Below, in pieces: positions 1 through 12,682 of a stretch of 64,000 nt of DNA. A program made the position numbers and the translations under genes. The stretch comes from Centropus unirufus (Eukaryota; Chordata; Aves; Cuculiformes; Centropidae). The DNA is taken from NCBI GenBank assembly GCA_013397695.1, contig VYZI01000027.1, positions 1 through 64,000 on the forward strand. The letters run 5' to 3'. Below the pieces are notes generated by a model, which made no database searches, was not told the DNA's origin, and saw only the letters and a list, made by a program, of their open reading frames with translations. Position 1 is the stretch's first letter; every line of letters starts with the position of its first letter.

Positions 1-535
1 CGGCTCGGCTCGGCTCGGCTCAGCTCGGCTCAGCTCGGCTCAGCTGGGTCCACCTTGCTTTGGCTCGGTTCAGCTCGGCTCGGCTCAGCTTAGCTTGGCT
101 TGGCTCAGCTCGGCTGGGTCCGCCTTGCTTTGGCTCGGTCTGGCTTGGCTCTGGCTATGTTCAGATCGGGCTGGTTCGGGTCAGTCCAGCTCAGTTCTGC
201 TTGGTTGGGTCTGCCTTGCTTTGGCTCAGCTCCAGCTTGGTTTGGATTGATCCAGTTTGAGTCAGTCCAGCTCAGCTTGGCTTGTCCTTGCCTCTGTCCG
301 GCTCACCTTAGTAGGGTTCGGCTTGGCTCGGCTCTGGGCTCACCTCAGCTTGCCCCGACGGTGTTCATCCTCATCCAGCCCCACTCAGTCCTGTTCAGCC
401 GGACCTAGGCCCAGCTTAGCCCAGCCTAACACATCTCAGCCTTGCCAGGCCCAGCTCACCTCAGCCTGGCTTTGCACAGCCCAGCTGGGCTCAGCCCAAC
501 CCAACCCCACTCACTAGGTTCAATCCGACCTGTCT
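1..535. repeat. Decayed GGCTC-based minisatellite
   Basis: The window opens with near-perfect tandem GGCTC/AGCTC pentamers that decay rightwards into CAGCC/CAGCTT variants. A higher-order unit is visible: the phrase GGGTCCRCCTTGCTTTGGCT recurs near 46, 116 and (as GGGTCTGCC...) 207, so spacing is about 70 then 91 bp. Beyond about 360 the motif becomes C-rich (CAGCCCAGC-like) and ends near 535. All three forward frames stay open for 60-100 codons only because the pentamer lacks stop codons; these frames are repeat artefacts, not genes. The array is cut by the window edge, so its true length is unknown. Confidence 0.85.
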
Positions 536-3500
536 TGGCTGGGTGCAGCCCCTTGTCCTGGCTGATGATCCACAGGAAGGATTTATGTTCCTATAGGCAG
601 TTTGCACATCACTGTGTGTGCCGCACAGGGGTTACCAGCATGCTGGCAGGAGCACGTGGCAGAAGAACCTGTTGTCTCCCCTGTGGAGCCATGTCCCCAG
701 ATGGTGGGGCCTTTCCACCCGTGCAGATGGGCTTCCCACCACCGTTGCATTTGTGTCCCCCCCATCTTACCCTGCACAGAGCTCACATCAACCTGTGGCG
801 CCGTGCTCAGGGGTGAGTGCAGGCAGGCTGGTAACATCACCCAGCTATTCTGGTCTGTCAGTGAGATTGTTATTTTGCTACAATGATCAGTGCTGTAACT
901 GGAAGAACTCTCCCAGCTCGTGGAGTGTCCACAGCTGCAGTGACATCTCTCTTCTCCTGCCCTGGAAACTCCCTTGGCCCGCAGAGGAGGGAGACAGGAG
1001 CCAGCTTTGGAAAAGAAAGTTTGGCTCATGAAGTTGAATAACTAGCAGTGAGTTTTGCTTTTACTTTCCTCATTGGGTCCACTGTGACAAGGCAATCCTG
1101 GGAGAAGAAATCTGTCTTACCCAAGCACATCACTTTACCCTTCTGGCCTCCACAGGTCCTTCGTCTGCAGCACCTCTTTCCCATTGCGGGTAGGGAGTTA
1201 TCCCATCACCACTCCTGTTGCATCGGAGTATTCAGACCCTGATGGCCATGATTCCTAAGGAAGCTTCTTACTGGTTTATCTCTAAAGTGTAGCCAAGGGG
1301 ACTTAGTCTTGAAAGGGCCTTCAGATTTTGGGGTGGAAATTGTGATTTTGCTCTGTTGGGTTTCAGCTTCTAGGCGCTGTAAATTTTCTTTTCAGGAGCT
1401 GAAGTGGAAACTTGGAGAAAAATCTATGGACTGCTAGTAATGCAATGGAGGCATGAGCTGATGAAAGCTTCGAGGTCTTCTTTATGGGAGCTTACCCCCA
1501 GGGAGAAGCAGCACGGTCTTTGGAGACGGTACCAGAATCCTCAGCTTTGGTGGCTTTACAATATTATAGTAACACACTTGTCATTGCTAGAAGTTCAGCC
1601 ATAACACCAGATAACGTGTGAGAGTGCAAGCCTGCTTCACTCCCCTTGGCAGCTTGTGGTATGCTCAATTCGGGTGGCAATGCTGCCTCTCTCCCCATCC
1701 CCTTCCCACCCATTCATTCCTCTGCAAAAGCACAGTTTGACACCCCCTTGGCTGTGCTAATGCATCTCCCTGTTGGGGAGTTTCACTGCTGGATCTGCTA
1801 AATGGTCCCAGCTAATAATACTCCCCAATTCCTCTTTATTTTGGAAAGTTATTCAAGGATCCCGCTTGCAGAATAGCATGATAAACATCTTGGCAAAGCT
1901 GAGCTGGCAGCAAAAGGAAGTGTCGGGGCAGGAGTGAGCAGTTGGGGGCAAGGAAATGGCAGGAACGTCTTCAGCTGCTGTAGCATGAAAGACCAGATGT
2001 AATGATTCGACACACTTCCCCCCCCCTTATGCCTTTTTTATTCCCCCAAAATAATGCTGAGATTGTACAGACGTCTAACATCCTTAAAATCTTTCATGTA
2101 AAAAAATCTTCGTGGTCAGCAGGAGCGTTGATGCACATGAAGTGGGGAGCGTGGCGTTTAGCAGTTGGCTACTACAGGACCAGAACGCAAGGAGAGTTAT
2201 GGGCACATGAAAAACCCAGGGCACAATCATGTAATTAAAAGGTCATTATAATGCATACAACTCTGAGGAGGATTGGGTATTAATCACTGTCTCATTAATG
2301 CTTGAGAGCTTGACTGTACGATCTGGATGTATTTTTATGCACTTGTGTATGCTCATATTTGCCCCAATGATGAGAAGCAAATGCATGTGAGGCTGGGAAG
2401 CTGAAGTTTTACTCGATCTTGGTTCTTGAGTCATTTCCTGCGGATTTGCGAGATCTCACATTTGATCTCTGCTTTCACTGTCCTCCTAATTTGGAAGCTT
2501 CTCAGCTATTTATTCTCCAAATGTTTTTCTCTCGCTGCACAGCCCTCTTACTATTGTGTGGATTCCTTCCATACCAATAAATATTGAATTTTTTTTCCCT
2601 AATATTCAGGTTACCTCACTGGTTCTTGCAAATAGCACTTTCAAGATGACTGACTTTGCTGAATGAAAAGGCCCTCAGAGGTGTGATTTCTCTTTGTGCA
2701 TTGTACTGTTTGTATACAGAGCTTCTGCTTACACACAGAGTAGTGCTTCCCTGTGATGCGATTGTTAGGGTACCTAGAATTAATTAGCTATTGGTGGCAG
2801 AGCTTCAAGACAGCAGCTTCTGCATACTAATGATTTGTGTCCTGTGTCTGTTCTGTGTTTTATATTCAAAAGGAATATTTATTTTGCAGAGAAATTTTTA
2901 GCTGAGAATTTTTTTAGTTGTCGGAGAGAACCTTGTATGTGGACCTCATTTCTGCTTGGAATGAAAATGGACTTCCTTGGGTGCTGTTACACCTTTAGCT
3001 AGCACTTATTTGGGGCGAGACACACTGGAATTTGAAGTGGCATCGTTTAGAATGGCATTCACTGCAGGCTTACAAGGTATCCTTCTACCTTCACTCTCTC
3101 TTGCTTTTAAAACACACACCTTCAGCTGAAAACTTCCATGCTGTTGAATTGGGAACCTAAATGTGAATGTCGGTACCCTGTTGACTCTGCTAGTTTCAAT
3201 GACTTTTCCACTGACTCACACGGTGACTTTGAATGAGTAGAAGTCAGCAGTCCTGAATCACGCCGTCCTCCAGATAATTACCCCCCACCCCAATAATTCT
3301 TTCGAGCAGCAATCATATTTTAAAAGCAATGATTACATCTGTGTTTCCCCCCATTACAATCGCTGAGAATTTAAGAGCTACAGAAAAGGTCTGGAACATT
3401 TGCAGTCAGATTGAAAGCTTTCAGGGTTGACACATTTTGGGAGGTCAGAGTTTGGAAATATGAAGGTTTATTCAGCAGGAGTGGGATTTCAGCATGCAGT

Positions 3501-6500
3501 TTGGAGACTTGTTGGGAGGATTTCGGACATCTGCCAAGGAAGAGGAGGTGTAAGGCTCCTCGCAGTCTTCCCAGGGTGTCCTTTTGAAGGGTGGTAAGAC
3601 CAGACCAAGAAGACAGAAAGGGAACCTTGCTGCCAGATGGGCTGCTTTGCCCAACATCTGACTAGCCCTGTTTTCTCAGTTTCTTGGGTTTTGTAACTAC
3701 GTGTTTTACTAGGGCAGAAAATGGTGACAAAGCTTAAGCGATCCCTTCACTACTGTGTGCGTGCATCTCCGTACAACTTTGAGATGCTGGGGCTGATGGC
3801 CGGGGGGAAGAAGGGGAAGGAAGGAACAGGGAAGCAGAGTAGAGTTCTCAAAAAAAATCCAGTGCTCACCGGCTCAAATAAAACAAATGGCTGTTTAGAA
3901 GAGCAGCTCAATGCTTTTGGCTGAAAGCAGAGATGGAGCAGGAACTCAGCCCTTTCTGGACACCATGGGACACCTGGGCAACAGCAATGTCCTGTCAGTC
4001 AGGAAAGTGTTGACCAGCACATGCCGTCAGCCATGGGTCACACAGATGGGACAAACCTGTTTTGATTTGTAGCTGTATTCATGAAACCATGTGCTCTTCT
4101 TTGCCCTCTCTGAAGAAAAAAAAAATAAAAACAAAAAGGGAAAAGCAAAGTTTATTGAAATGAGGAGATTGTGAGGAAAAGGGGCCTTTTCCAAACTCTT
4201 GCTGTCCTACTAGGCACCCTGATGTCCTCTTGATATTCAGCAATATGTGATTTGTAGCCCTCCTGACATGGTTTGGTGTTTCCTTTGTGTGCATAACTTC
4301 CTCTTGATATAAAGGGGTGATAACAAACCCAAATTGTAATCTCAAGCACATGACACCTTGTCTTTGTGGTGCAGATAGTAGGCAAATGCTCTGATCTTAA
4401 GTTCAGTCCTTTAGCCTCCTTGCCACTCCCCAAATTTCACCCTGGTGGCAGGGTGGGATTAGCAGGTTTAGTGAGACAGCAGCATTGGCAGGGGTGATTC
4501 CTTCACACGTGGTGATGCAGGATGACGGAGCTGGGAGTCCTCCTAGAGCTGAGTTCCTGGCGTGTACTCAACAAGAGATGAGTATTACAGCTGCTTCTTG
4601 AACTTCTTGCATACCTTATTTAGTTGAATGCTTGGAAGAAAAAAATGCTACAAAACCTTCACGTATCACCATCAGTTCCCCAGTAGTGATTTGCTTCTGT
4701 GCATTCCTGGTCCAGATTATGCCCAGGCCCATCACATCAAAAAATAAGTGTGCACGAACTCTGCTAGTGTCATGGATGCACTGACAATCTTGGGATTAGT
4801 CCTAAAGCTGGGCTACTTTTGGCATGAGGGAAGGGCTGCTCTCCTCTCAAGATGCCTTTCCACCCTTGAGAGGTTTCTGCATTTGTGATGCAGCTGTTTC
4901 CGGGGCCTGATGGGAGCTGAATAAACAGATGCCAAATAATAAGATGTTTTACTTTGGGGAGCACAAAAGTGGATGGATCCGGGAAAAACACTGGAGCTGT
5001 ACTCACCTCTTCCTCCCCTCCTCGGGAATTATTTGAATTACACCTGAACTCTTAAGTGTATTTTAAGGAAGTCACCTTCTAATACCCAAACTTCATTCAA
5101 TAACTGGTGTTCCTCCCTTTCTTACACAGCTAATGGGAAACCATTCCCCCAGAACACTGCCATCTTCTTTATTGCAAAGCTCTTTGGTTGGCCTTAGGAG
5201 GTGACAGGATGAACTGTTGACTGCTTATTTGGCAAAACCAGTTTCCATGGCTTGACCTGCTTTTCTCACCTAGTGTCTTGCTGTGGGCAGAGGGTCCTAG
5301 CTCAGTATCTGAGCAGTTATATTTGGAGCTTTACCCAGTCCAGGCTCAGCTGTGGCAGACAGTCCCCCACATTCCCCTCCAGGTATTGATCAGGAAACAC
5401 TCTGGAGTTAAATTAAGCTTTTGAGATATGGAAATGAGGACCTAGTTGGGTCACACGTTTAGTGGCATATGGTGTGCAGGCAAAATGAGTGAAACAAGCA
5501 TTGTGTGTAGCCTCCCTGTATCGTCCTTAACCAAACCCTTGGCTTCAGGGCTGCTCAGTGGGACTCAGCCACACAGTCCTTTACAGATGCCAGACAAAAT
5601 TTATTTCCAAAGGCTAGCAGTCCACCCTCTTCTCCAGGCAGATATTTCCCCTTGTGTCAACATCCTCATAACACCTCCAGCTAGGAAAATATAGCACATG
5701 GCTCACAAGAGTCCTGGAAGGTCTGAGAGGTGTAGAGTTAGAGCTAAAGAAAGTTTACAGTTAATTCCATGCCCCGCTGGATAACTTTGCCAAAGATAAG
5801 TATCAGCAAAAGATGAAGGAGCTGGGAGAGTTTAATGGTTGTGCAGAGAGCACCACCTTAGGCAGCCATCCTCCAAGATGCTTGCATTGCTGTTCCCAAG
5901 GATTCCCATGGAAAATAATCACACACGCTCCTTTTATGTCCTCGTAATCACGAACATATTATGCTTCCCTGCCCACTTCTAAGGAGCAAAGTAATTAGTC
6001 ACCCCACACAAATCCTTTGGGACTGTACATACACTCCAGTATGTATTCTTGCTCTGTCTACAAGGGAATGAAGATGTACAGCTCTGCTCCGTGCGTGGTT
6101 GTTAACAGGATCTGCCATTTGCAGAAAAAGGGTGCAAGGCCTTTCTTGTGCTGTCAGCCACAACTCCAGGCGCATTTGCTGCCAGGATTAATGAAGCCCA
6201 GAGTTGCAAGCCCAGGTTAGGAGAGCTTCATGTCTGCAAAGCTAAAAGTATGGGCTTCCCGCCCTAGAGCTCACAGCCTGCTCACAAAACTCCCTTGTTT
6301 CAGATAGGAGCCTCTGCAGTCTCTTAGCAAAATGAAAGAGCTGGTTATTGCTGGGTGCATGTTCTGACCTTAAAAGCTGAAAGTAAAAACAATCCAAGAT
6401 ACGGGGCATACTGAAGTGGTAGCTGAAGGGCTTTTTTTGTTCTTTGTATAGTTAATACCATAGTGCTAAAATTGCAAGGGGGGTGAAGTGGGGGTTAATT

Positions 6501-9500
6501 TACGGTTTATTGTGACAAAGAAGAATTATTTAGAAAATGCTGGAAACCAGCAAATGGAAGACATTCTGGAAAACAGGCTTTGTTTCCGTAGTCAGGAGCA
6601 CCTGCCTTATGTTGTAGGGACAGTGAAGGAAACCTCCTAGATCCATGGCTGGTAAACATCTGCCTTTGGTTCTGTTTTTCTCTTTGACTATGTAAACCCC
6701 AGCATTGACACTTAAATGAAGGTGCTGAAAGCTGTGTTTAGGAAGAGAATCTCATCTTCTCCTGCACATACTTCTAATGTGTGATAATTGTTTGACTGCA
6801 TCTTTACAAAGTAGGGCTTAGAGGGTTTTTTTTTATAGGAATTGTTTGGTGCTGGTAATAACTCCCTGAATCAGCTCCTCTGAAGGCAGTGGCAGCAGAA
6901 TCAGACCATCCAGAAGAGAAGTTTTATTTTAAATAGCCATAATGTACCTTCAGTGGCATATAGCAAATTCCTGCCTCCTGATTTGACACATCCCATTGAT
7001 GACATGGGGAGCATGCATGTATGCTAGGACCATGCCTGTCTTCAGGTTTGCATGAGTTCAACGTGGGCATGAATCTGCAAAATTATGAGCCTTTCTTTTT
7101 CAATTCCTCTCCATTTTTGGAGGAACAAAGAACAAGATCCCTGAGAAGATCAAGACACTTAGTTTCTTATCCCCAACTTGGCCGCACTGTCCAGCATGTT
7201 AAGCATTTTATCACTTTTTTTTTTTTTAAACAAAGAGCTAGAAAAATTACAAAGAATATGTTTTGGAGACTGGTTCTTTTCTAATGCCATCAGTTTTATT
7301 TTCATCATACCTGTCACAGAGTTTGAGCTCTTCCTTTATCACTTTCTGATTCTTCTCTCCCACTGGATCTGTTCCTCCCATACAATGTAGTCCAAAACTC
7401 ATTGAGGGGTAACAGATCTAACCACATTACCTTGCATATAACTGCTACCCCTTGCACTGAAGCAATCATCACCACACTACTAGTATTTAATTTATTACCA
7501 CATGAAATGCTCTGGATAACTGTGGCATTGAAGAGCTGCTTATAAATCAGTTTCTGCTCAGCTCTAAAGAGATTTAGGTCTTTTCTATGGTGTTCCTGAG
7601 TCTAAAGAGGTAACAAACATGAAAGTACTCCTACAAGATTTGATCAAAGGCCTAAGAGATGGCAGTCCAAATTTTTACTCTTCTCCTCTCTTGGGGTCAA
7701 AGGCAAAAAGGGTTAAGTCTTTTGTCTTCTTGAAAGAAAGAGGGTTGTCTTGCTTTAAAATTCGGGGGTGCAAAGCAGAGGTGATTTTCACCTTGCTGTG
7801 GCAGGTCAAGATCAACTCCATCCCCTCTGCAGATGGATTTGACCTTTGGCAGTAATGGGATAAGCAAGGCACCCTTTGAGAAAGAGCCTCAGAGCCTGCT
7901 GCCTTCTACTTTGTGAAGAAAACTAGCAGTGGAAAGGACTTCATACCATTACAACTATCTCTGAAATCACAGCCTGAGCTTTACTTGGCCATAAGATCTG
8001 CTAATTCAGAAAGTGGTGGAAGCTTCACAGTAACTTTGAGTGCTGCGCACAATTACCTCAAAACGGGCTTTGACCTTTTAACAATGGCACTTCATTATAC
8101 AGAAGTTTCTTGTATTATTTTTCCAAGTACTAGGAGGATGAGGAACAAGAGATGTTGAAGAAAGATAATCACCCAGGTACTAAGTGGCATAGTGTGACTT
8201 TTGATGCAGTTAGCGCATCTGTGTACTCGTGTCTTGTCTTACAGACTAAATTTCATTAGTGTCCTTCACAGTTTGTGAGGATGGAGAAGAGCATTGGTCT
8301 TCCCTTACAGCAGAAGAAATCGCAGTCCGAAGAGATACCCAGATGTCAGGGGCAGAACTCAGACTCAGGAGCACTTGGGAGTCATCTAGGACAGGAAAAC
8401 AACATCCACTTGAGCTTATTTCCATGTGCCTAATTGCTGGGCTGTAAGTGGCATTTAAATTATGTGAACCCCTCTGTTCCTCTGTAATTTACTAGCAGAA
8501 AGGACAGAAATTAATTCTAACATGTTTGTGAGACATAGCAGAATCTCTCCAAACTTATGAGAATTTTGGAGTAAAGTTAAATGCTTCAAGCTTAAACATT
8601 ACACTGCTTATTCTCTTCTCATAGTTTTCATTAGCATGGATTAAAATGAAGTGCTGCTGTGAGGCTGCCCCATCAAACAAAGGGGTTGTAAGCGTTTGCC
8701 TGATGAGGCCTGAGTAGAAGTGCTCTGGTGTGCATTTCCAACGTAGCAAAATCCCTTACACCCTAGTTTCCAAGTTTGAAAATAACTCGTGACGATTGGA
8801 AAACATTTTTCACCATTCAAAAGAAGTGTTTTCACCCACAAATATTTTTTTTGCTGCCTAAACAAGAGTCCTTTCATTTGCACTTGTGCCAACAGGTAGA
8901 AGATAGAAGATTAAATTTGGATTCTTAGTTATAATGCTTCCCTCAAGTTGTTGTTTTTTTTTTTTAATAGTAAGACATATGCAGTCTCTCTTCTGAATTT
9001 TAATCTTTATAATGAAAGTGTGTTTGAAGAAGGCACACCCTTCAGAAAATGTTTTGTGGTACCATACTTGTGCCTTTAGTGTTGAGGACCAGCTGCCTTT
9101 TCAATTTTAAATGCACTTTTCAGGGTCTTACATCACAGAGGCCTAAATTAAAACACACTTACCATAAAGGGGTGCAGTACATGCCTTCATCCTGGAAATT
9201 GCACTGCTACATGAAAAATATCCAAACACTATGTGTAATTGCAAAGATGAGCAAGGCTTGGACTTTCAGATGTCCCACATGAGGAAAGCAGCCACATTCC
9301 ACAGAATTGCAGGCTTCTGAATCATGGAAGTCAGATCATAGAGCCTGTACTTCCGACTGGTTTGAAGACGTGTACAACTGTGAAAACTGAGCCCAGCACG
9401 AAGGTGAGGGTGGCTGACAGCCTGGAGGGTGTGAGCCTGTGCGGAAGCTCCTGTGGCCAGGCAGCCGGTGTGACCCAGGGAGCTGCAGAGCTCGGGGATG

Positions 9501-11834
9501 TGGTAACTCCCTTTCTGCTTCCCAGCTCCTACTCCACATGATTTTCAGGCTCAGGGGTCAGGATTGCGTGGTTCCCCACGGTGTGAAGATTGTACTTAGT
9601 AGTTTGCAAGACTGAGAAGGGCTGGTCATGCCCAGTGTAAATAATTATTTATTCAGCTCTAGGTGTCTTTCACTTAAATTAGACTATTGGAGATATTTTT
9701 TTTTCCTCTCCAGTATGGTGGTATAGACCAGGAATAATACCACTGACACCTTTATTTTGGATGTTTATACCATGGTGAGAGCAATAGCTGGCCTTTAACA
9801 TAACACCCTAAAGGTCTGCAGCTATGTAAACCTTGCCTGTGGGGTTACTGGGCTCAACACAAACACGCAAGCCAAGCTCACAAGGAAGAGGAAATACAGG
9901 AATATTCACCACCAGAAGACACTGCCTCCTTTGACATTTTCATCTGCAAAACAATGGCTTACAGAGATTTTTAGACTGAGAGGTGGTGCTGACCTTATCC
10001 CTTTTCCTCCTTTGACTCCATTTCCTGTAGGTGAATCTCTGAATTACTCAATGTTGTCATTGAGTCCTAGGGATTCCCCTCTTTGTCCTCTGCCAGTTGC
10101 ACTCTCCCAAGTTCCCCGGGTTAAAAAATTGCTGTGGGGAGAATTTCTGTTTACTGTAGAAGCCCTGAACACAAGAGCTGCTCCTCCCAAAGGAAACGCT
10201 GTTGTTCTTCTTACTTCCGTGTCCTCAAATAAATCTTAAATCTTTGCACTGTACCTGGGTAGGTCCACTAGGGACTTCCCAGTTTCCTATAGATTCTGAT
10301 TTACTCTCTTGCTGACTCTGTGAAACCAGGTACTAAATCCATTTTATTGAAAAACAAAACCCAACAAGAAAATGCTAATTGAAATAGTTTGCTGAAAAGC
10401 ATCACAGTGTAATGATTTTTGAAACAAAAGCCCACAAAATATTTTTTGCTACTCTAAGAAAAAAATGCGTGTATATGCCCCTCTGATTGGAGTGGAACTG
10501 GAAAAGTCTGATACACTGTATGCAGTGCCAACTTCGGAGAAAGAAGAGATTGGCCTTATCTTTTTATGTGGATTTGTGTGTCTTTGTGACGAACATTGTG
10601 GGGTCTGTCTTGGCAAGTTTTGTTGTGATATTGAGAAGGTGGCTGTCTTGGGAACTGAAGTAGGTCCTTTGGAAAGGTTGAAATCTGGCTGCCTGACCTT
10701 GGTGCTCTTGAACTCCTCTGTAACTTCAGTTAAACTGTGGGGGCTCAGCGCTCCGCTTTTCTCTGATTCAGGACAATCAGATGTCCAAGGCTTGGGTCCA
10801 TCCTGGTGTCTTAACAAGAATCTCTGGGTTATTGTTTTGTCCTACATTTCTTTTCTGGATATGTTGTTTCTCCCAACAAGCCCTTATTAATATGCAATTA
10901 CCTGACTTTATTCCCTGCCGAGAAGACAGAACTGTCCAGGACAGGAGACATGTGCCTGACCCATCTCACCACCATCCTTAACCCCTACCCCCACATTCAC
11001 TGCTCTTTCTCCTTTCAGAGTTACCACTTGACTAAGCACCTAATAACTTTGGCGCTTTTATACTTCTGCTCTTCTGGATCTCGGGGGCTAAATTCCTTGT
11101 TGATCCCATGCACATTCTCATGTGTGTAGGGTCTTCAAGGTGCAAAAGACAGGACCATCATGCAGGATGTCCTGGCTGAAAGCCCAATGTCATGCTCCCT
11201 TCCACCACGTGGAAATGAAAGTCACCTTGGTCATAGCAAAATGACAGAGCAGCAGTGGAGCCTCGTGTGTTCGGGGAGATGGTGTAAGGTGCCCAAAGCT
11301 TTATTCCTGGTTCTCGGGGGGTGCAAAATGCACGGATGTGTCTGTCAGCGGGAACTCCAGAAAGACAAAATGCCCCTGGGAACCTTGTTATGAAAGCTGC
11401 CCTAAGGTCGGTGTCACAGGATTTCCGCAAGCTTCTGCTTATCTTCTAGACAAATCTCCTGGGGAGGAAAACTCAGACACACACACAGGTACAGTGAGCA
11501 CAGCTGTCTGTTGTGGGGCTGTAAGGAACCGCCGGAAACCCACGGAGGAAGATGCAAAAAAAGAAAAACGTGCAAAGGGGAAAGGGGGGGAAGGAAGACG
11601 CTGGTTTTCTCAAAGCTTGGCTGCCCTCGCGAGCAGAGTAACATCCCAAAAGAAACACATGCGTTAGGCAGGTTTAGACCATTAAACCCTTTCAGAATTG
11701 TGAAGGTGTTGAAATTGGGGGAAAGAAATTCTACTGCGTAGTAGTGCAGTGGTTAACAAGCTGTTTTCAGGAGGGTGCACCCCTGAGCAGGCACAGCAGC
11801 TTGCTGTGCTGATGAAGCTAATTTTTGCTCTGGA
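536..11834. other. Gene-free stretch, no supported feature
   Basis: I see no convincing exon, RNA gene or mobile element here. Open frames are at most about 150 codons and none shows a recognisable domain. Small-scale items are a nine-base C run at 2018-2026, A- and T-homopolymers near 4111-4135, 7216-7229 and 8949-8966, and an AT-leaning composition typical of avian intergenic or intronic DNA. The longest plus-strand frame, around 10465-10890, encodes a cysteine- and leucine-rich peptide without a known pattern. Short exons could be missed. Confidence 0.6.
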
Positions 11835-11895
11835 GTTGGGAAAACTGAGCCACGGGAGCAAATGCCAAAGCCACACAGTAAGTGTGACAGAGTTA
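11835..11895 (-). repeat. L2/MIR-like ancient repeat relic
   Basis: The segment carries the ordered landmarks of the conserved MIR/L2 3' region: GGGAAAACTGAGCCACGGGA, then a short spacer, then CCAAAGCCACACAGTAAGTG and GACAGAG. The family consensus has GAGGAAACTGAGGCACAGAG followed by GCCCAAGGTCACACAGCAAGT. In the orientation where MIR reads CTTGGGCAAGTCAC the element is on the minus strand. Only about 60 bp are recognisable and substitutions are many, as expected for a relic that predates birds. Identification is by eye. Confidence 0.5.
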
Positions 11896-12617
11896 CAATA
11901 ACTATTAACAGATTCCACTTACCCTGTCTGCTTCATGCACTCATGAGAAGAAAAAGTCTGTGTCAAGCAGTTTAGGTACTCCTCAATTTCAGAAGTCAGA
12001 CACTCTGGATAATACAAACTTAATTCTTATGCCGAAGTTAAGATGGAGTAAAAACGAGGTACCTGAGTGTTTGGTTTGCCCTGAAGGAGCAGAGCTTTGT
12101 TGCTTGCTCTGTGTTTGCCCATGTGCCACATGGCAGGGAAGCACAAGGCAGACAATATGCCCTCTGGAAAGACCTGGGGAAAAAAATAGCTCTGTCAGTT
12201 CAGGGGCTGAGCTGGCAAGTAGAAAAAGAATTGTATTGGGTCAAAGCAAAAGAAATGGTCATTTTTTTCTTTTTATTAGTTTGGGGGAAATGAGAAAAAA
12301 CCCCATGTGTTATTTTGGGTCAACCCAATTCACAGTTTGAATGTAATGTTTTGCTTTGAGGTTAGTTACCCCTCTTGCTTCTCACACTTTCTTTTATTTC
12401 AGGTCCTTTTGAGTGGAAAGTGCCACTTCAGAATAGTAAATCAAAGGTTTGTGTTTAAGAGGCATTTCAATAAAGTGCTATGGCATTTTCAAAACAAACA
12501 GTTTCTTTCCAGAAAGTAGAATGTATATCCTTTCCCCCTGTATTTTGGAAACCGTTGAGAATGTTTAACATGTTTCATTCATTTTGGCAGCTCCAAAATT
12601 GTGTGTTTGTGTTTGTC

Positions 12618-12682
12618 TTTTTTTTTTTTTCCTAGACACCTTTTTTTTGGGGGGGGGGAGGGTTAGGAAGGTGGGGGGTGGG
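12618..12682 (+). repeat. Poly-T / poly-G tract, G-quadruplex capable
   Basis: A T13 run (12618-12630) and a T8 run (12641-12648) are followed without a break by ten G (12649-12658), then AGGG, a ten-base spacer region, GGGGGG (12673-12678) and TGGG. There are at least four G runs of three or more within 34 bases, so the plus strand could fold into a G-quadruplex. Run lengths of this kind are also where sequencing and assembly err most. Confidence 0.7.

Noticed and set aside
60..517. Three overlapping forward open frames of 66-102 codons at the window start
   Set aside because: They translate the GGCTC minisatellite, whose pentamer lacks stop codons in all frames. The peptides are repeats of the array.
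10465..10890. 141-codon plus-strand frame rich in Cys and Leu
   Set aside because: No recognisable domain, an opposite-strand frame of 122 codons overlaps it, and no promoter or splice signal supports it.
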